NCBI GenBank assembly: GCA_003649445.1
Contig: QMRV01000012.1
Location: 1 to 51,618 of the forward strand
DNA length: 51,618 nt
DNA from: Thermoprotei archaeon
GTDB lineage: Archaea; Thermoproteota; Thermoprotei; Thermofilales; B15-G2
Direction of reading: 5' to 3'
Below are positions 25,970-34,930 of this stretch, piece after piece. The number at the start of each line of letters is the position of its first letter. The stretch's first letter is position 1. Below the pieces are notes generated by a model. It was not told the origin of the DNA, made no database searches, and saw nothing but the letters and a program-made list of their open reading frames with translations. The translations under genes were made by a program, and so were the position numbers.

Positions 25970-28390
25970 ATGAAATATAAGCCGCTAATTAAAGAGACTA
26001 GGCTTCCTGAGAATTTTGAAGAAGAACTTATAAGGAAATGGGAAGAAGAAAATATTTACGAGTTTCACGAAGACAGCGAAAAGCCTGTTTTCACTATAGA
26101 CACTCCTCCACCTTATACTAGTGGCCGCTGGCACTTGGGGGCGGCAGCTCACTACGCGCAAATAGATATGGTCGCTAGAGCTTACCGCATGCTGGGGTAT
26201 AATGTTCTAGTACCCTTCTATTGTGATAGAAATGGCTTACCTGTAGAAGTTCAGGTAGAGAAAAAGTACGGTATTAGAGCAAAAGATGTTCCACGAGAAG
26301 AATTTCTTAGACTTTGTAAAGAGTTCATCGATAAAGTAGAAGAAGAGTTAGTATACATAGTTAAGAGGATGGGCTTTAGTTTTCAGTACTGGCGTGATGG
26401 TACTGACAGCGAGAAGTACCGTACTTTAACCCAGCTTACTTTCATTGAGCTCTACAAGAGAGGGCTTATTTACGAAGACTTAAGGCCAAACAATTTCTGT
26501 ACTAGATGCAATACCACTCTAGCAGACGCCGAACTAGAATACAAGACTGTAGACGCATATCTCTATTACATTAAGTTCAAGGTCAAAGAAACGGGTGAAG
26601 ATATAATAATAGCTACAACAAGACCTGAGCTTCTTTGCACGTGTGCACTTGTGATATTTAATCCTGAAGACGAGCGATATAAGAGGCTGGAAGGCAAGCA
26701 CGCTATAGTTCCCATATTCGGTCAAGAAGTAGAGATAAGGGCGCATCCAGCTGCAAGACCAGAGTTCGGGACTGGACTTGTCATGATATGTTCTTTTGGA
26801 GACTTAACCGACGTAAGAATATTTAGAGAACTTGGTCTGAAGTACAAGATTGCGATTAATCCTGACGGAAAAATGAATGAGGTTGCAGGAAAATATGCGG
26901 GGCTCACTGTTAAAGAAGCCCGTGAAAAAATAGCGGAGGATCTTGAAAAAGAAAGTCTCTTAGTTGAAAAGAAGCCTATTAAGCATGAAATACCAGTATG
27001 CTGGCGCTGTGGGACTCCAATAGAGTTTATCGCTATGCCAGAATACTATCTTAAGCAGGTAGAATTCAAGGAAGAGTTATTGAAGCTAGCAGATCAAATG
27101 GTATTCTATCCTCCTGAAGCGAAAGAAATCTTAGTGAACTGGATAAAGAGTATTACTGCGGACTGGCCTATTTCAAGGAGACGGTACTATGGAACAGAAA
27201 TTCCCATATGGTACTGTAAAAAATGCGGGACTCCACATGTACCTGAGCCCGGAAAATACTATAGGCCTTGGGCAGAAAAAGCTCCATTTGAGAAGTGTAG
27301 CAAGTGTGGTTGCACAGAATTTGTAGGCGAAGAGAGAGTATTCGATACGTGGATGGATTCAAGTAATACGCCTCTCTATGTGTGTGGATACTACTATCGT
27401 AAAGACTTCTTCGAGAAAAACTATCCTTGTTCACTAAGACCTCAGGGAAAAGATATTGTCAGAACATGGCTCTACTACACTATGCTGAAATCATACTTAC
27501 TGACTGGTAAACCACCATTCAAGTATGTGAGAATAACTGGAATGGGTTTAGATGAGAAAGGAGAAAAAATGAGTAAGAGTAAAGGAAATATCATTGATCC
27601 AATACCTATAGTTGAAAAGTACGGTGCTGATGCAGTAAGATTCTGGAGCGCTGCTGAAGCCAAACTCGGAAGCGATTACCGCTATTCAGAACACCACGTT
27701 GCAACAGGACGAGCTTTTGTTGTAAAGCTATGGAATATCGCTAGATTTATATCACAGTTCCCTAAGTGCGAAAAACCAAGTAAAATTGTGCCATTAGACC
27801 TTATGATATTAGGTGAACTTAATAACTTAATAAGGAAATGTGTCGATGCTTACAAGGAAATGGATGTATTCTTGCCGGCTAATGAAATATACAGTTTCAC
27901 ATGGAAAGTATTCGCTGCACACTACATAGAAGCAGTTAAACAGAGAGCATATAACTTAGAAGGAATATTTAGTGAAGAAGAGCAGAAAAGCGCATGGTAT
28001 ACTCTGCACACAGTACTAGAAGCTATCCTAAAGTTGCTCGCCCCCATATGTCCATTCATAACTGACTACATTTGGCGAAAACTCTACAAAGAAACAAGCA
28101 TTCACATAGAATTATTCCCAGAGCCAGTTCCAGAACACGATACTGAGTACGTTAAAGCACTCGAACTTTTCATGGAGTTTAACAGCAGTATATGGAAATA
28201 CAAGAAAGATAAAGGCTTATCTCTCAAAGAGCCTCTACAGCTCACAGTGTATATGCCTAAAGAATTAGAGCCTTTCATAAAAGACTTAAAGGCAATGCAT
28301 AGAATCAAGGAGCTCAAAGTAGGAGTTCCGGAGAACAAAGACCTATTCGAGGTAATAGGACCCAATATGTACGTAGAAAAATCACAATAA
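25970..28390 (+). CDS. valS: Valyl-tRNA synthetase
   Basis: Class I synthetase of about 806 aa. The HIGH motif appears as PPPYTSGRWHLG, KMSKS as GEKMSKSKGN. The editing domain has IIATTRPELLCT and PEFGTGLVMICSFGDLTD; ITADWPISRRRYYGTEIPIW with zinc-type Cys pairs (CKKCG, CSKCGC) follows. PPPYTSGR also occurs in IleRS, but the GTG-x-VM-x-C-x-x-GD-x-TD segment and overall length fit the crenarchaeal ValRS type. ATG 25970 preferred to GTG 25961 because AGGTGA lies five bases before the ATG. No anticodon-side truncation is evident. Confidence 0.88.
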   Translation: MKYKPLIKETRLPENFEEELIRKWEEENIYEFHEDSEKPVFTIDTPPPYTSGRWHLGAAAHYAQIDMVARAYRMLGYNVLVPFYCDRNGLPVEVQVEKKYGIRAKDVPREEFLRLCKEFIDKVEEELVYIVKRMGFSFQYWRDGTDSEKYRTLTQLTFIELYKRGLIYEDLRPNNFCTRCNTTLADAELEYKTVDAYLYYIKFKVKETGEDIIIATTRPELLCTCALVIFNPEDERYKRLEGKHAIVPIFGQEVEIRAHPAARPEFGTGLVMICSFGDLTDVRIFRELGLKYKIAINPDGKMNEVAGKYAGLTVKEAREKIAEDLEKESLLVEKKPIKHEIPVCWRCGTPIEFIAMPEYYLKQVEFKEELLKLADQMVFYPPEAKEILVNWIKSITADWPISRRRYYGTEIPIWYCKKCGTPHVPEPGKYYRPWAEKAPFEKCSKCGCTEFVGEERVFDTWMDSSNTPLYVCGYYYRKDFFEKNYPCSLRPQGKDIVRTWLYYTMLKSYLLTGKPPFKYVRITGMGLDEKGEKMSKSKGNIIDPIPIVEKYGADAVRFWSAAEAKLGSDYRYSEHHVATGRAFVVKLWNIARFISQFPKCEKPSKIVPLDLMILGELNNLIRKCVDAYKEMDVFLPANEIYSFTWKVFAAHYIEAVKQRAYNLEGIFSEEEQKSAWYTLHTVLEAILKLLAPICPFITDYIWRKLYKETSIHIELFPEPVPEHDTEYVKALELFMEFNSSIWKYKKDKGLSLKEPLQLTVYMPKELEPFIKDLKAMHRIKELKVGVPENKDLFEVIGPNMYVEKSQ

Positions 28391-28427
28391 ACTTATTTTA
28401 GTCTGTTTCGTTCCTTATTAACAGCTA

Positions 28428-31280
28428 ATGCTAGAAGATATTTTGCAAAGGCTTCATCCTAAGGTGCGTGAAGTTCTCTTAAGTAGATTTAAGTATCTTA
28501 CTCCTGTACAAGAGAAGGCATTTCCTCTGATTCTAGAAGGCAAGAACGTGTTGATAGTAGCGCCTACAGGTAGCGGTAAAACGGAAGCAGCGGTAATACC
28601 AGTGTTAAGTAGGTTGCTTAGCGAAGGTGTAGGTGAAAAAGGAATAAATATACTCTATATTACTCCCCTGAGGGCTCTCAACAGAGATCTATTGGACAGA
28701 CTTGAGTGGTGGTGTTCTAAACTGGGTCTGAGTATTGGTGTTAGACATGGAGATACCGACCAGAAGGAAAGAACAAAGCAAGCTAAGAATCCTCCCCACA
28801 TGTTAATAACGACTCCAGAGACTCTTCAACTTCTTCTCTACGGAAGACTTTTGAGAAAAGCTCTCAAAAACGTAAAGTATGTTATTGTCGACGAGGTGCA
28901 CGAGATAGCTGAAGACAAAAGAGGGTCGCAGTTATCTCTAGCACTCGAGAGACTCAGATATCTTGCAGAAAGAGACTTTCAGATAATAGGCCTAAGTGCT
29001 ACTGTAGGGTCGCCTAAAGAAGTTGCCCAGTTTCTTGCAGGTATTGGAAGAAAAATAGAGGTTGTCGAAGCTGATGTCACCCGGCAAATGGACATAAAAG
29101 TTATTTACCCTAGGCCTTTGCCTGAAGATGAAGTTCTTGCAGCGAAACTGTATACAGTACCTGAAGTAGCGGCAAGACTAAGAATTATAGCTGATTTGAT
29201 TAAAAAACATAGATCAGCGCTAGTTTTCACTAATACGAGAGCTATAGCTGAAGTGCTTGCATCTCGCTTTAGAATATGGGATAGAAACGTGCCTCTGGAC
29301 GTCCACCATAGCTCACTTTCTAAATTGAGCAGAATTGTTGCAGAAAGAGGTCTAAAGTCAGGAGAGCTTAAGGCCCTTGTATGCACATCTTCATTAGAAT
29401 TAGGAATAGATGTAGGTAGAATAGACATTGTAATACAATACATGTCGCCTCGTCAAGTTACGAGGCTTGTGCAGAGAGTGGGCAGAGCGGGTCATTCTCT
29501 TGATAGAGTCGCTAAGGGAATTATTGTGACTGACGATGAAGACGATACACTTGAAGCCGCAGTTATAGCAAGGAGGGCTCTTGAAGGAAAAATAGAGGAA
29601 ACAAAAATGCCTGAAAAACCATATGATGTTTTATGTCACCAAATAGTAGCACTCTTTTTCTTCAAAAGACGCTGGAGATTTAGTGAAATATTAGATCTGT
29701 ACACGAAAGCTTACCCCTATAGAAACTTGAGTAAGGAAGATTTAGTAAAAGTCTTAAGCTATATGCATAATCGTTACCCAAGATTAGCATGGGTTAGCTT
29801 TGAAGACGAAATTGTGCTTAAACCAAAGAACACTAGAGGAATATACGAATATTTCTTTAATCAAATTTCTACAATACCTGATGAAAAGCAGTACTTAGTA
29901 GTAAACATAGAAAACGACGAGCCTTTAGGAGTTCTTGACGAGGCTTTTGTCGCTGAATACGGTGAAATAGGAGTTAAGTTTGTGTTCCGCGGAAGTGTCT
30001 GGATCATAAAGGACATAAGTAGAGATAGAATCTACGTAGAGCCCGCTAAAGATCCCACGGGCGCAGTCCCCTCATGGGTAGGCGAAGAAATACCTGTTCC
30101 TCTAGAAGTAGCTCTCGAAGTGGGTGCTATTAAAAGATACCTAGAGCAGCAACTACGTAAAGGTCTTAAAATAGAAGAGGTAGCGGAAGACCTTGTACAG
30201 AAATACCCAATAGACAAAGTAAGCTTAGCAAATGCCCTTAGGCTTTTTGCAGAGCATGTAAAGAAGGGATACAAGCTGCCCACTGATAAAAGAGTGCTTA
30301 TAGAAAAATGTCCCGAGGGAATCGTAGTCCATGTCCATGGAGGAACCCTTGCTAATAGAGCTCTTTCTCGATATCTCGCAGAAAAAATAATTGAGGCTAC
30401 AGGCTATGGAGTTAAAGTCCAGCAAGATCCATATTCCATAATAGTAGTGACGTCAGCGAATGTAGATGGTAATTTAATAAAAAATAAGCTCCTTGAATGC
30501 GACTACGATGATTTTAGGAACACTGTAGTAACTTCTGCCACGAGGCAGGGTTTATTCAAGAGGAGATTGATTCATGTTGCGAGAAGGTTTGGTGCGTTAC
30601 CTAAAGGTGTTGAGGCATCGACACTTAGTATGAGAAAACTAGTAGAAGCTTTTGAAGGTACAGTCATCTTCGAAGAAGCTCTGAAAGAGTATATGGCGAA
30701 AGATGTCAGCATTGAAGAAGCTTGGCAGATAATCGAAGGCATACAGAGAGGTGAAATAGAGGTTATAGTTATTGAGAGCGAAGAGGCATCGCCGGTAACA
30801 GCAGCAGTTCTTAACAAAATGGCTAAAAAGCTTGAGCTAATACCTCCTGAACGATTAGAGAAAATTATAGTCGAGTCAGCTAAAACAAGGCTCTTAAATA
30901 CAGTTCTTTGCTTTGTGTGTCTTAATTGCAAGTGGTACTCGCTAATGAAAGTAAAGGATTTCATTAAATACGGAAAATGCCCCAAGTGCGGGTCAAGAAA
31001 AGTAGGCGTAGCTAACGCTGAAGAGAAAGAAATAGAAAAAATTATTAACAAAAACTTCAAAGCTGTAAGTAAGCAAGAGATAAAATTAATAGATTTTCTT
31101 CAATTTTCATCACGAATAATAGAAAAATATAATAGTATAGGTGCAGTCGTTTTGGCAGGCAGGGGATTGAAAAAAGAAGAGATAATAAGAATTGTTGAAA
31201 AACATAGCAAACTAGATGATTCTTTAATAAAAGCAATAATAGAAGCTGAGAAAAAGGCTCTATCTAAGAGGTTCTGGTAA
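28428..31280 (+). CDS. lhr: Large SF2 helicase Lhr
   Basis: 950 aa. Motif I APTGSGKTE at 45-53, DEVHE (motif II), LSATVGSP (III), the IV region SALVFTNTRAIAEVLASRF, and VQRVGRAGHSLD (VI), which is typical of Lhr. The C-terminal third holds the winged-helix and Lhr domains, then a zinc-ribbon-like CFVCLNCKWY ... CPKCGSRK near residues 828-865. The zinc ribbon plus ~80-residue helical tail is a feature of the longer archaeal Lhr type. DNA/RNA-hybrid unwinding in repair is the family role. Its stop overlaps the coaD start (TAATG). Confidence 0.92.
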   Translation: MLEDILQRLHPKVREVLLSRFKYLTPVQEKAFPLILEGKNVLIVAPTGSGKTEAAVIPVLSRLLSEGVGEKGINILYITPLRALNRDLLDRLEWWCSKLGLSIGVRHGDTDQKERTKQAKNPPHMLITTPETLQLLLYGRLLRKALKNVKYVIVDEVHEIAEDKRGSQLSLALERLRYLAERDFQIIGLSATVGSPKEVAQFLAGIGRKIEVVEADVTRQMDIKVIYPRPLPEDEVLAAKLYTVPEVAARLRIIADLIKKHRSALVFTNTRAIAEVLASRFRIWDRNVPLDVHHSSLSKLSRIVAERGLKSGELKALVCTSSLELGIDVGRIDIVIQYMSPRQVTRLVQRVGRAGHSLDRVAKGIIVTDDEDDTLEAAVIARRALEGKIEETKMPEKPYDVLCHQIVALFFFKRRWRFSEILDLYTKAYPYRNLSKEDLVKVLSYMHNRYPRLAWVSFEDEIVLKPKNTRGIYEYFFNQISTIPDEKQYLVVNIENDEPLGVLDEAFVAEYGEIGVKFVFRGSVWIIKDISRDRIYVEPAKDPTGAVPSWVGEEIPVPLEVALEVGAIKRYLEQQLRKGLKIEEVAEDLVQKYPIDKVSLANALRLFAEHVKKGYKLPTDKRVLIEKCPEGIVVHVHGGTLANRALSRYLAEKIIEATGYGVKVQQDPYSIIVVTSANVDGNLIKNKLLECDYDDFRNTVVTSATRQGLFKRRLIHVARRFGALPKGVEASTLSMRKLVEAFEGTVIFEEALKEYMAKDVSIEEAWQIIEGIQRGEIEVIVIESEEASPVTAAVLNKMAKKLELIPPERLEKIIVESAKTRLLNTVLCFVCLNCKWYSLMKVKDFIKYGKCPKCGSRKVGVANAEEKEIEKIINKNFKAVSKQEIKLIDFLQFSSRIIEKYNSIGAVVLAGRGLKKEEIIRIVEKHSKLDDSLIKAIIEAEKKALSKRFW

Positions 31281-31714
31281 TGTTTAAGAAAGTCTGTCTA
31301 GGAGGAACATTTTCTATTTTACACGAAGGTCATAAAAAACTTATTAGAAAGGCAGGTGAGCTATCTAAAAAACTTGTAATTGGAATTACTTCTGATAATT
31401 TCATTAAGAAACTTAAAAAGAAGCACCCTGTAGAAAACTTTTCTATTAGGGCTCAAAGAGTCGAGAAATTACTGACAAGCCTTGGCGTTGAATATGAGAT
31501 AGCGAAGCTAGACGACCCCTATGGTCCGGCTATTTTTGATAGCGAGATTGAAGCAATAGTGGTGTCGCAAGAGACCTTAATTAATGCGATTAAGGCGAAT
31601 GACATTAGACGTGAGCGGGGACTTAGGCCTCTGATTATTTATGTAATTGAATGGGTTTTAGCTGATAATGGATTAAAATTTTCTTCAACAGCTATATGGA
31701 AGAAGTTAATTTAA
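31280..31714 (+). CDS. coaD: Phosphopantetheine adenylyltransferase (archaeal CoaD type)
   Basis: 144 aa nucleotidyltransferase of coenzyme A biosynthesis, adding AMP to 4'-phosphopantetheine. CLGGTFSILHEGHKKLI holds the (T/H)-x-G-H nucleotide motif (HEGH); VIGITSDNFIKK and the C-terminal KFSSTAIWKKL replace the bacterial ISSTxIR. The start overlaps the lhr stop by one base, so it is co-transcribed though functionally unrelated. Confidence 0.92.
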   Translation: MFKKVCLGGTFSILHEGHKKLIRKAGELSKKLVIGITSDNFIKKLKKKHPVENFSIRAQRVEKLLTSLGVEYEIAKLDDPYGPAIFDSEIEAIVVSQETLINAIKANDIRRERGLRPLIIYVIEWVLADNGLKFSSTAIWKKLI

Positions 31715-31765
31715 CTGTGCAGAAACTTTATCAATCACTTTTAAGGAGATAAGAGGGAGATAAAT

Positions 31766-32128
31766 TTGTATAGCCTTGAGGAATTAAGACAAAAGAAAAA
31801 AGAATTAGAAGATCTAAAGAATGAATTAGAAAAAAATAGAAACGAAATTCTTGAAAAAATAAAGAAGCTTAAAGAAAAAGAGAGTAAGATTTTTGAGGAA
31901 ATGCGAAAAACGAGAGATTACATAAGGGCTAGTAGGCTTGAACTGTACTTAATGAAGATAAGCGATGAGAGGAAAAAACTTGAACAGAAGCTTGAAGAGA
32001 TTGAAAGAAAATTAAGAGGAGTTAACTCTGTTTTAGAGGATGTTGCTAGAAAAATAGAAATATTAAAGCCAAAAGAAGTAAAGTGGGTCGTTGAGTATTC
32101 TAAGGACTCTGAAAGCACTAAAGAGTAG
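31766..32128 (+). CDS. Coiled-coil protein, function unknown
   Basis: 120 aa, almost wholly a Lys/Glu-rich coiled coil with one break around MRKTRDYIRASRLELYLMKI, so a helical hairpin is likely. The C-terminus (KPKEVKWVVEYSKDSEST) is extended. It resembles a prefoldin-like hairpin in outline but lacks prefoldin signature residues. The start is TTG 31766, supported by a purine-rich GAGGGAGA just upstream. The tail overlaps the convergent deoxyhypusine synthase gene by 11 bases. Confidence 0.6.
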   Translation: MYSLEELRQKKKELEDLKNELEKNRNEILEKIKKLKEKESKIFEEMRKTRDYIRASRLELYLMKISDERKKLEQKLEEIERKLRGVNSVLEDVARKIEILKPKEVKWVVEYSKDSESTKE

Positions 32129-33155
32129 AGATAGATGAATTTATTATTTTTTGAGCATTCTGTTTTCTTAAGTTAAGCTTATTTTCGTTTACTATATCGT
32201 ATACTGCATAAAATATTAGCGGTAAAGTTATTGTGGCGTCGCTGTATATGAATGCTTTTTTAGATTGTGGCTTTATTTTATTCCAGCTTATAGCTTCACG
32301 GGGTCTCGCTCCACTAAGGCTGCCGTCCCATTCTACAGCTACAGTTAAATAAACTGCGTAGTCTAGTCCGTCTCTGAATTGGCTCCACCATATTAAGTGA
32401 TGTTTGCTTATTCCTCCTCCGACTATTATTCCTCCTAATTTATTAGCTATGAAAAATATGTTGGAAAGTTCTTTCATATCGATTGAGTAGTCTATTGATA
32501 TTATTTTTCCGCCCTTTAGTCTCTGTTTTTCATTAAATGTAATGATGTGTGTTCCAAATGCACTATCGTAAAAGCCTGGAACATAAATAGGTACTTTATT
32601 TAAGTAGGCACTACGAAGAATAGAGTTTTCGTCTGAAATTTGTTTGCCTATTTCCCAGAGCAGTTCTCTACAACTCCACTTTTCTTTAGTTTTTATTACT
32701 TTCTCTAAAAATGTATGTAATTTCTCTTCAATTAAGGGACCATAGCTTTCTTTAGGTACGAGAATATTGCCTAGACGATGTATTTCCTCTTCTCTTAGCA
32801 TCTCGTCGTCGATATCAAAACTTCCGCAGTAGTAGTTAGCATAGCTTTTTGCTATATCGTGGTCGATAGTTCCTCCAGTAGTAAATATAATATCTACCAT
32901 CTTATTTTTGATTAGGTCTGAAACAAGGCCTCTAATTCCGGTAGCTATAATATTTGCTGTAATCGACATAAGTACAAGACAATTTTCGTCTTCCAGCATT
33001 TCTGTTACTATACTGCACGCATCAGCTAGATGTGCTGCAGAAAAACCGCCTATGCTTTTAAAGGAGTCTATAAGGTCTTTAATTTTTGTATCTTTACGTA
33101 AGTGTAAGTCTTTAACAGGGGTCTTTAGCAGCTGGTCCCTAATACTGTTTCTCAT
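32118..33155 (-). CDS. dys: Deoxyhypusine synthase
   Basis: Transfers the aminobutyl group of spermidine to a lysine of aIF5A, the first step of hypusine formation and an archaeal/eukaryal hallmark. NAD-binding TTGGTIDHDIAKSY, GGGISKHHLIWW (GG-x-x-K-H-x-x) and EWDGSLSGARPREAISWNKI are visible; the last carries the catalytic lysine. 345 aa is usual. It follows the lysine-methyltransferase gene with a 2-base gap on the same strand, so both are probably one transcript. Confidence 0.95.
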   Translation of the reverse strand: MRNSIRDQLLKTPVKDLHLRKDTKIKDLIDSFKSIGGFSAAHLADACSIVTEMLEDENCLVLMSITANIIATGIRGLVSDLIKNKMVDIIFTTGGTIDHDIAKSYANYYCGSFDIDDEMLREEEIHRLGNILVPKESYGPLIEEKLHTFLEKVIKTKEKWSCRELLWEIGKQISDENSILRSAYLNKVPIYVPGFYDSAFGTHIITFNEKQRLKGGKIISIDYSIDMKELSNIFFIANKLGGIIVGGGISKHHLIWWSQFRDGLDYAVYLTVAVEWDGSLSGARPREAISWNKIKPQSKKAFIYSDATITLPLIFYAVYDIVNENKLNLRKQNAQKIINSSISTL

Positions 33156-33157
33156 AA

Positions 33158-33649
33158 CTATCTTCTTGAAAGTACTTCTTCCATTAGATATAAGTATACT
33201 TTATGGTTTCTCCAGTCTTCTTTAACTTCTTTCACTAAATGAGGCTTCCATCCGACGATCTCAAAATCATGTGAGACTATTCTAGCTGAAGGTTTTAATT
33301 CTTTAATAAACTTAGTTTTTAATTTTTCATTAACGCTTGTTAGAAGATATAGAGTAACTACATCTGCATCACTTATATCTACTTCAAAAAAGTTGCCATA
33401 AATTATTGTGACTCTATCCTCTAGTCCGAGTTCTTTTACTTTTCTTATGCACTGTTCTACTAAATCCTTACGTATTTCTATGCCGACTGCGTACGCTCCA
33501 AAGTCTTTTGCAGCAGTTATTATAATTCTGCCGTCTCCGCACCCTAAATCGTAAACAATTTCTCCGGGTTTTACTTTAGCTAATTCAAGCATTTTTCTAA
33601 CAACTATTTCTGGTGTAGGAACGAATGGCACTACTGGAGTATAGGACAT
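33158..33649 (-). CDS. Protein-lysine methyltransferase, aKMT4-like
   Basis: 163 aa SAM-dependent methyltransferase. SAM motif VYDLGCGDGRIIITAAKDFG at ~32-51; NFFEVDISDADVVTLYLLTS and VSHDFEIVGWKPHL match the crenarchaeal aKMT family, which methylates lysines on chromatin proteins such as Cren7 and many others. The N-terminus SYTPVVPFVPTPEIVV also fits. First gene of a pair with dys. ATG start 33647-33649. Confidence 0.85.
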   Translation of the reverse strand: MSYTPVVPFVPTPEIVVRKMLELAKVKPGEIVYDLGCGDGRIIITAAKDFGAYAVGIEIRKDLVEQCIRKVKELGLEDRVTIIYGNFFEVDISDADVVTLYLLTSVNEKLKTKFIKELKPSARIVSHDFEIVGWKPHLVKEVKEDWRNHKVYLYLMEEVLSRR

Positions 33650-33756
33650 TTTCTCTCAGTAGAGTCCTTAGTTCTCTCTAACATAATTTTTTCTGTTAGA
33701 GTATTGAAAATACTATCTATCGAAAGACTAATTTTTAGCTAAATCATTTTCTCAAT

Positions 33757-34275
33757 GTGGCTAAGTCATCTGATAGAAAATTAAAGACACTAGTGACAAT
33801 TATTGTTGTAGTACTGCTAGCTTACATTACTATAAACTACTTATTTAAAGCCATATTGTCGACAGAAATACCCTTAGCGGTAGTTTCAAGCTGGAGTATG
33901 ATACCCTCACTTCAAGTTGGAGACATGATAGTAATTGTAGGAGTTCAATCTTCCTCTGATCTTCAAGTAGGAAAAGTAATTGTATATAAGAGGAGTGCTG
34001 GAAGCGAGCCAACAGTTCATAGAATAATAAAAGTTTATGAAAGAGAAGGTAATGTTTACAAGCTAGTAACTAAAGGAGACGCTAATCTAATTCCAGACTA
34101 TCCTGTCTCAATAAGTCAAGTAAAGGGAATAGTGATGTTGGACGTACCTTATCTTGGAGTACTTAAACTGTTCGCCGAAAAATATCCTTATGTCTATGCT
34201 CTAGTAGTAATACTGCTACTCATTATGATAGTCTTTTCTCCAGAGGAGGAAAAGAAGTCTAAGAGTCGAAAGTGA
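33757..34275 (+). CDS. Signal peptidase I (archaeal/ER type)
   Basis: 172 aa membrane protease that removes Sec signal peptides. N-terminal membrane segment (~12-32), then catalytic Ser47 in SWSMIPSLQVGD, His88 in VHRIIKV replacing the bacterial Lys, and Asp108 in KGDAN, the archaeal/ER triad. A second membrane helix lies near the C-terminus (YALVVILLLIMIV) before a basic tail. Start GTG 33757, no ribosome site. Confidence 0.92.
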   Translation: MAKSSDRKLKTLVTIIVVVLLAYITINYLFKAILSTEIPLAVVSSWSMIPSLQVGDMIVIVGVQSSSDLQVGKVIVYKRSAGSEPTVHRIIKVYEREGNVYKLVTKGDANLIPDYPVSISQVKGIVMLDVPYLGVLKLFAEKYPYVYALVVILLLIMIVFSPEEEKKSKSRK

Positions 34276-34279
34276 CCGA

Positions 34280-34300
34280 TTAATATATATTTAAGCTTTT
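34280..34300 (+). promoter_or_regulatory. Promoter of the TBP gene
   Basis: ATTAATATATATTTAAGC at 34279-34296 is a strong TATA-like element about 27-35 bases before the TBP ATG at 34322. The spacing implies a start of transcription at or just before the ATG, a leaderless or nearly leaderless message. TTTTTAAAGG just downstream may be a second, weaker element. Confidence 0.5.
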
Positions 34301-34321
34301 TAAAGGTAGAACGGGAATATT

Positions 34322-34925
34322 ATGAGAAGAGTCGTTAGGTTCTCAGAACCAAGTTTCCGTATAGAAAACGTAGTTGCATCGGTTACTCTCGACCAACGGC
34401 TTGATTTAGAGTTAATCGCGTCGAGAGTACCTAACGCGGAGTATAATCCGGAACATCCCGAGGCTTAAAACCCTCGGGATCCGAGAGTTCCCTGGGCTAG
34501 TCCTGAGAATTAGTAGGCCTAAGACTGCGACTCTAATTTTCTCTAGCGGAAAAATGGTATGTACTGGAGCAAAGTCCGAAAACGAGGTATACAAGGCAGT
34601 TAAAAACATAATAAAGATTCTTAAGGAACATGGTATAGAAATAGTTAGCCAGCCCCAAATAAAAATACAGAATATAGTCGCAAGCGCGAATCTTCACGCT
34701 GAAGTCAACTTAGAAAAAGCAGCATTCTTACTTGAAAACTCCATGTATGAGCCTGAGCAATTCCCGGGACTAATCTATAGGATGGATGATCCTCGTGTAG
34801 TTATTCTAATTTTCTCTAGCGGAAAGTGTGTATGTACTGGAGCAAAGAAGGAAGAGGAAGTAGAAATAGCCATCAAGAAGCTGTATAATAAGCTTAAAGA
34901 ACTAGGAGTACTATATGTAACTTAG
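34322..34925 (+). CDS. tbp: TATA-box-binding protein, gene interrupted by a 31-base intron
   Basis: TBP is the essential archaeal transcription initiation factor. Exon 1 (34322-34454) encodes the start of repeat 1, ending EYNPE plus one base. Exon 2 (34486-34925) continues with the rest of a Gln codon, then [20 protein letters not shown] and all of repeat 2 ([14 protein letters not shown] ... [14 protein letters not shown] ... [16 protein letters not shown]). Joined exons give 190 aa, normal for TBP. Unspliced, translation stops at TAA 34466-34468 after 48 codons. EQF is restored at the junction and is matched by EQF in repeat 2. Exon 1 has its own promoter; exon 2 has an internal ATG at 34554 that would make only a truncated repeat. 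RimI-like gene follows 5 bases later. Confidence 0.93.
34455..34485 (+). other. Bulge-helix-bulge intron in the TBP gene (31 nt)
   Basis: Central helix CGGA (34449-34452) pairs with TCCG (34480-34483). The 5' bulge is ACA (34453-34455) and the 3' bulge is AGA (34484-34486). An 8-bp intron helix TCCCGAGG (34456-34463) pairs with CCTCGGGA (34472-34479), closed by an 8-nt loop. Archaeal EndA cuts each 3-nt bulge after its second base, which removes exactly 34455-34485. The joined sequence is GAA-CAG-TTC. The outer exon helix is weak (C34448-G34487, then mismatch), so this is a relaxed motif, of the kind the broad-specificity crenarchaeal EndA accepts. An in-frame TAA lies inside. Confidence 0.88.
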
Positions 34926-34930
34926 CGAAT

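Noticed and set aside
31766..32128. Prefoldin beta subunit
   Set aside because: Only the helical hairpin outline fits; the conserved central strand residues of prefoldin are not seen.
34554..34925. Stand-alone 123-aa TBP fragment starting at ATG 34554
   Set aside because: It begins in the middle of repeat 1; the missing part is present upstream in exon 1 and is joined by removing the 31-base intron.
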